Part shown: positions 63,484 through 64,000 of the stretch, piece by piece
How the letters are laid out: the number at the start of each line of letters is the position of its first letter
Numbering within the stretch: the stretch's first letter is position 1
Assembly (NCBI GenBank): GCA_037043455.1
Contig: JAWPHD010004455.1
Span: 1-64,000, forward strand
DNA from: Cyrtodaria siliqua
Lineage: Eukaryota; Mollusca; Bivalvia; Adapedonta; Hiatellidae
Length of the DNA stretch: 64,000 bases
Direction: 5' to 3'
Position numbers and translations under genes: made by a program
Notes under the pieces: model-generated
Told to the model about the DNA's origin: nothing
What the model saw: only the letters and a program-made list of their open reading frames with translations
Database searches by the model: none

Positions 63484-64000
63484 CAAGAGGCCCAAGAGGG
63501 CCTGTGGATGCTCAACAGGCTATTATATCAAGGGGTGTCGACATAAAATTCCCATCAGTACTTTTTTTAAAACATTGCAAAAACAACATGGATAGGATGG
63601 CCTTAGATCGCTCACCTGGTAATCATGGGCAATAAGTCTGCTGTGTCTAGTCTGGCATGGGCATTTTTTAATTTCCCCACTTTCTTCTATGAATGAAATT
63701 TCATAAAAATGGGTGGGGGGTGGGGGAGTGGGGTGGGGAGGGGGACGGGTATATATTAACATTCTAAACAAATATGGTAAAGATCAGATAAAAAATGAAG
63801 AAACTACAGATTTAACAAAGGAAAATACAATATAGCATTTTTCAACAAATCAAGGGCCATAGAGCTAGCTGGTTTTCGAATTTGTCAAAAATTTCATTGA
63901 TATACCATGCTTTGCACAACTTAACATCATACTGAGACTTCCTGCCAAATTTTGTAGAAATCCAACAAGCCGTTTAGGAAGAGTAGCGCCGACAAGAAAT
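63484..64000. repeat. probable dispersed repeat at the right edge
   Basis: Starts ACAAGAGGCCCAAGAGGGCC, has a G-rich tract at 63710-63750, and its right part (AATCAAGGGCCATAGAGC, AATTTCATTGATATACC) is weakly similar to family F at 38150-38545. Runs off the window. Confidence 0.5.

Overview
The window is invertebrate nuclear DNA, most likely from a bivalve mollusc. Genes are sparse and split into short exons with GT-AG introns. A B-box/NHL TRIM-like gene is present, and most of the sequence is introns and intergenic DNA packed with tandem repeats, foldback elements, MITEs, tRNA-derived SINEs and one LINE. No prokaryotic, organellar, rRNA or CRISPR sequence is seen. The bivalve assignment is inferred from gene family type and repeat style and was not tested by a search.

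Three host genes can be read. (1) A TRIM-like gene on the minus strand (16640 to 10165): exon 1 carries two B-box-type zinc sites and exon 2 a coiled coil and an NHL-type propeller. Exon 2 has two frameshifts and a stop, so it is a decaying copy or contains sequence errors. (2) THOC6 on the plus strand (20575-35690): the last eight exons of a WD40 subunit of the THO/TREX mRNA-export complex; the 5' exons were not found. (3) A UBASH3 (STS/TULA)-like gene on the minus strand (62883 to 49298): six exons covering the histidine-phosphatase domain, with its N-terminal exons outside or not visible. THOC6 and UBASH3 are convergent, separated by about 13.6 kb of repeats.

Layout: 1-5000 holds a 40-bp satellite and a LINE reverse-transcriptase relic split by two nested DNA transposons; 5000-10000 is repeats; 10165-16640 is the TRIM-like gene with a 1.5-kb, 39-bp minisatellite in its intron; 16990-20110 is MITEs and SINEs; 20575-35690 is THOC6, whose introns hold a 3-kb TTAA-flanked element stuffed with tandem repeats, palindromes, SINEs and several arrays; 35700-48850 is a desert of 35-, 48- and 49-bp minisatellites and AT-rich repeats; 49298-62883 is UBASH3 with nested arrays, a 1.1-kb long-TIR foldback element and a minisatellite built from its own exon; the right edge is repeats.

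The most notable observations are the exon-derived tandem array with reiterated splice donors in UBASH3 (58105-58700), the triplicated splice acceptor of a THOC6 exon (25091-25200), the near-identical long inverted repeat at 55214-56343 with 10-bp flanking direct repeats, the TTAA element at 21291-24352, and at least ten independent hairpin-forming palindromes.
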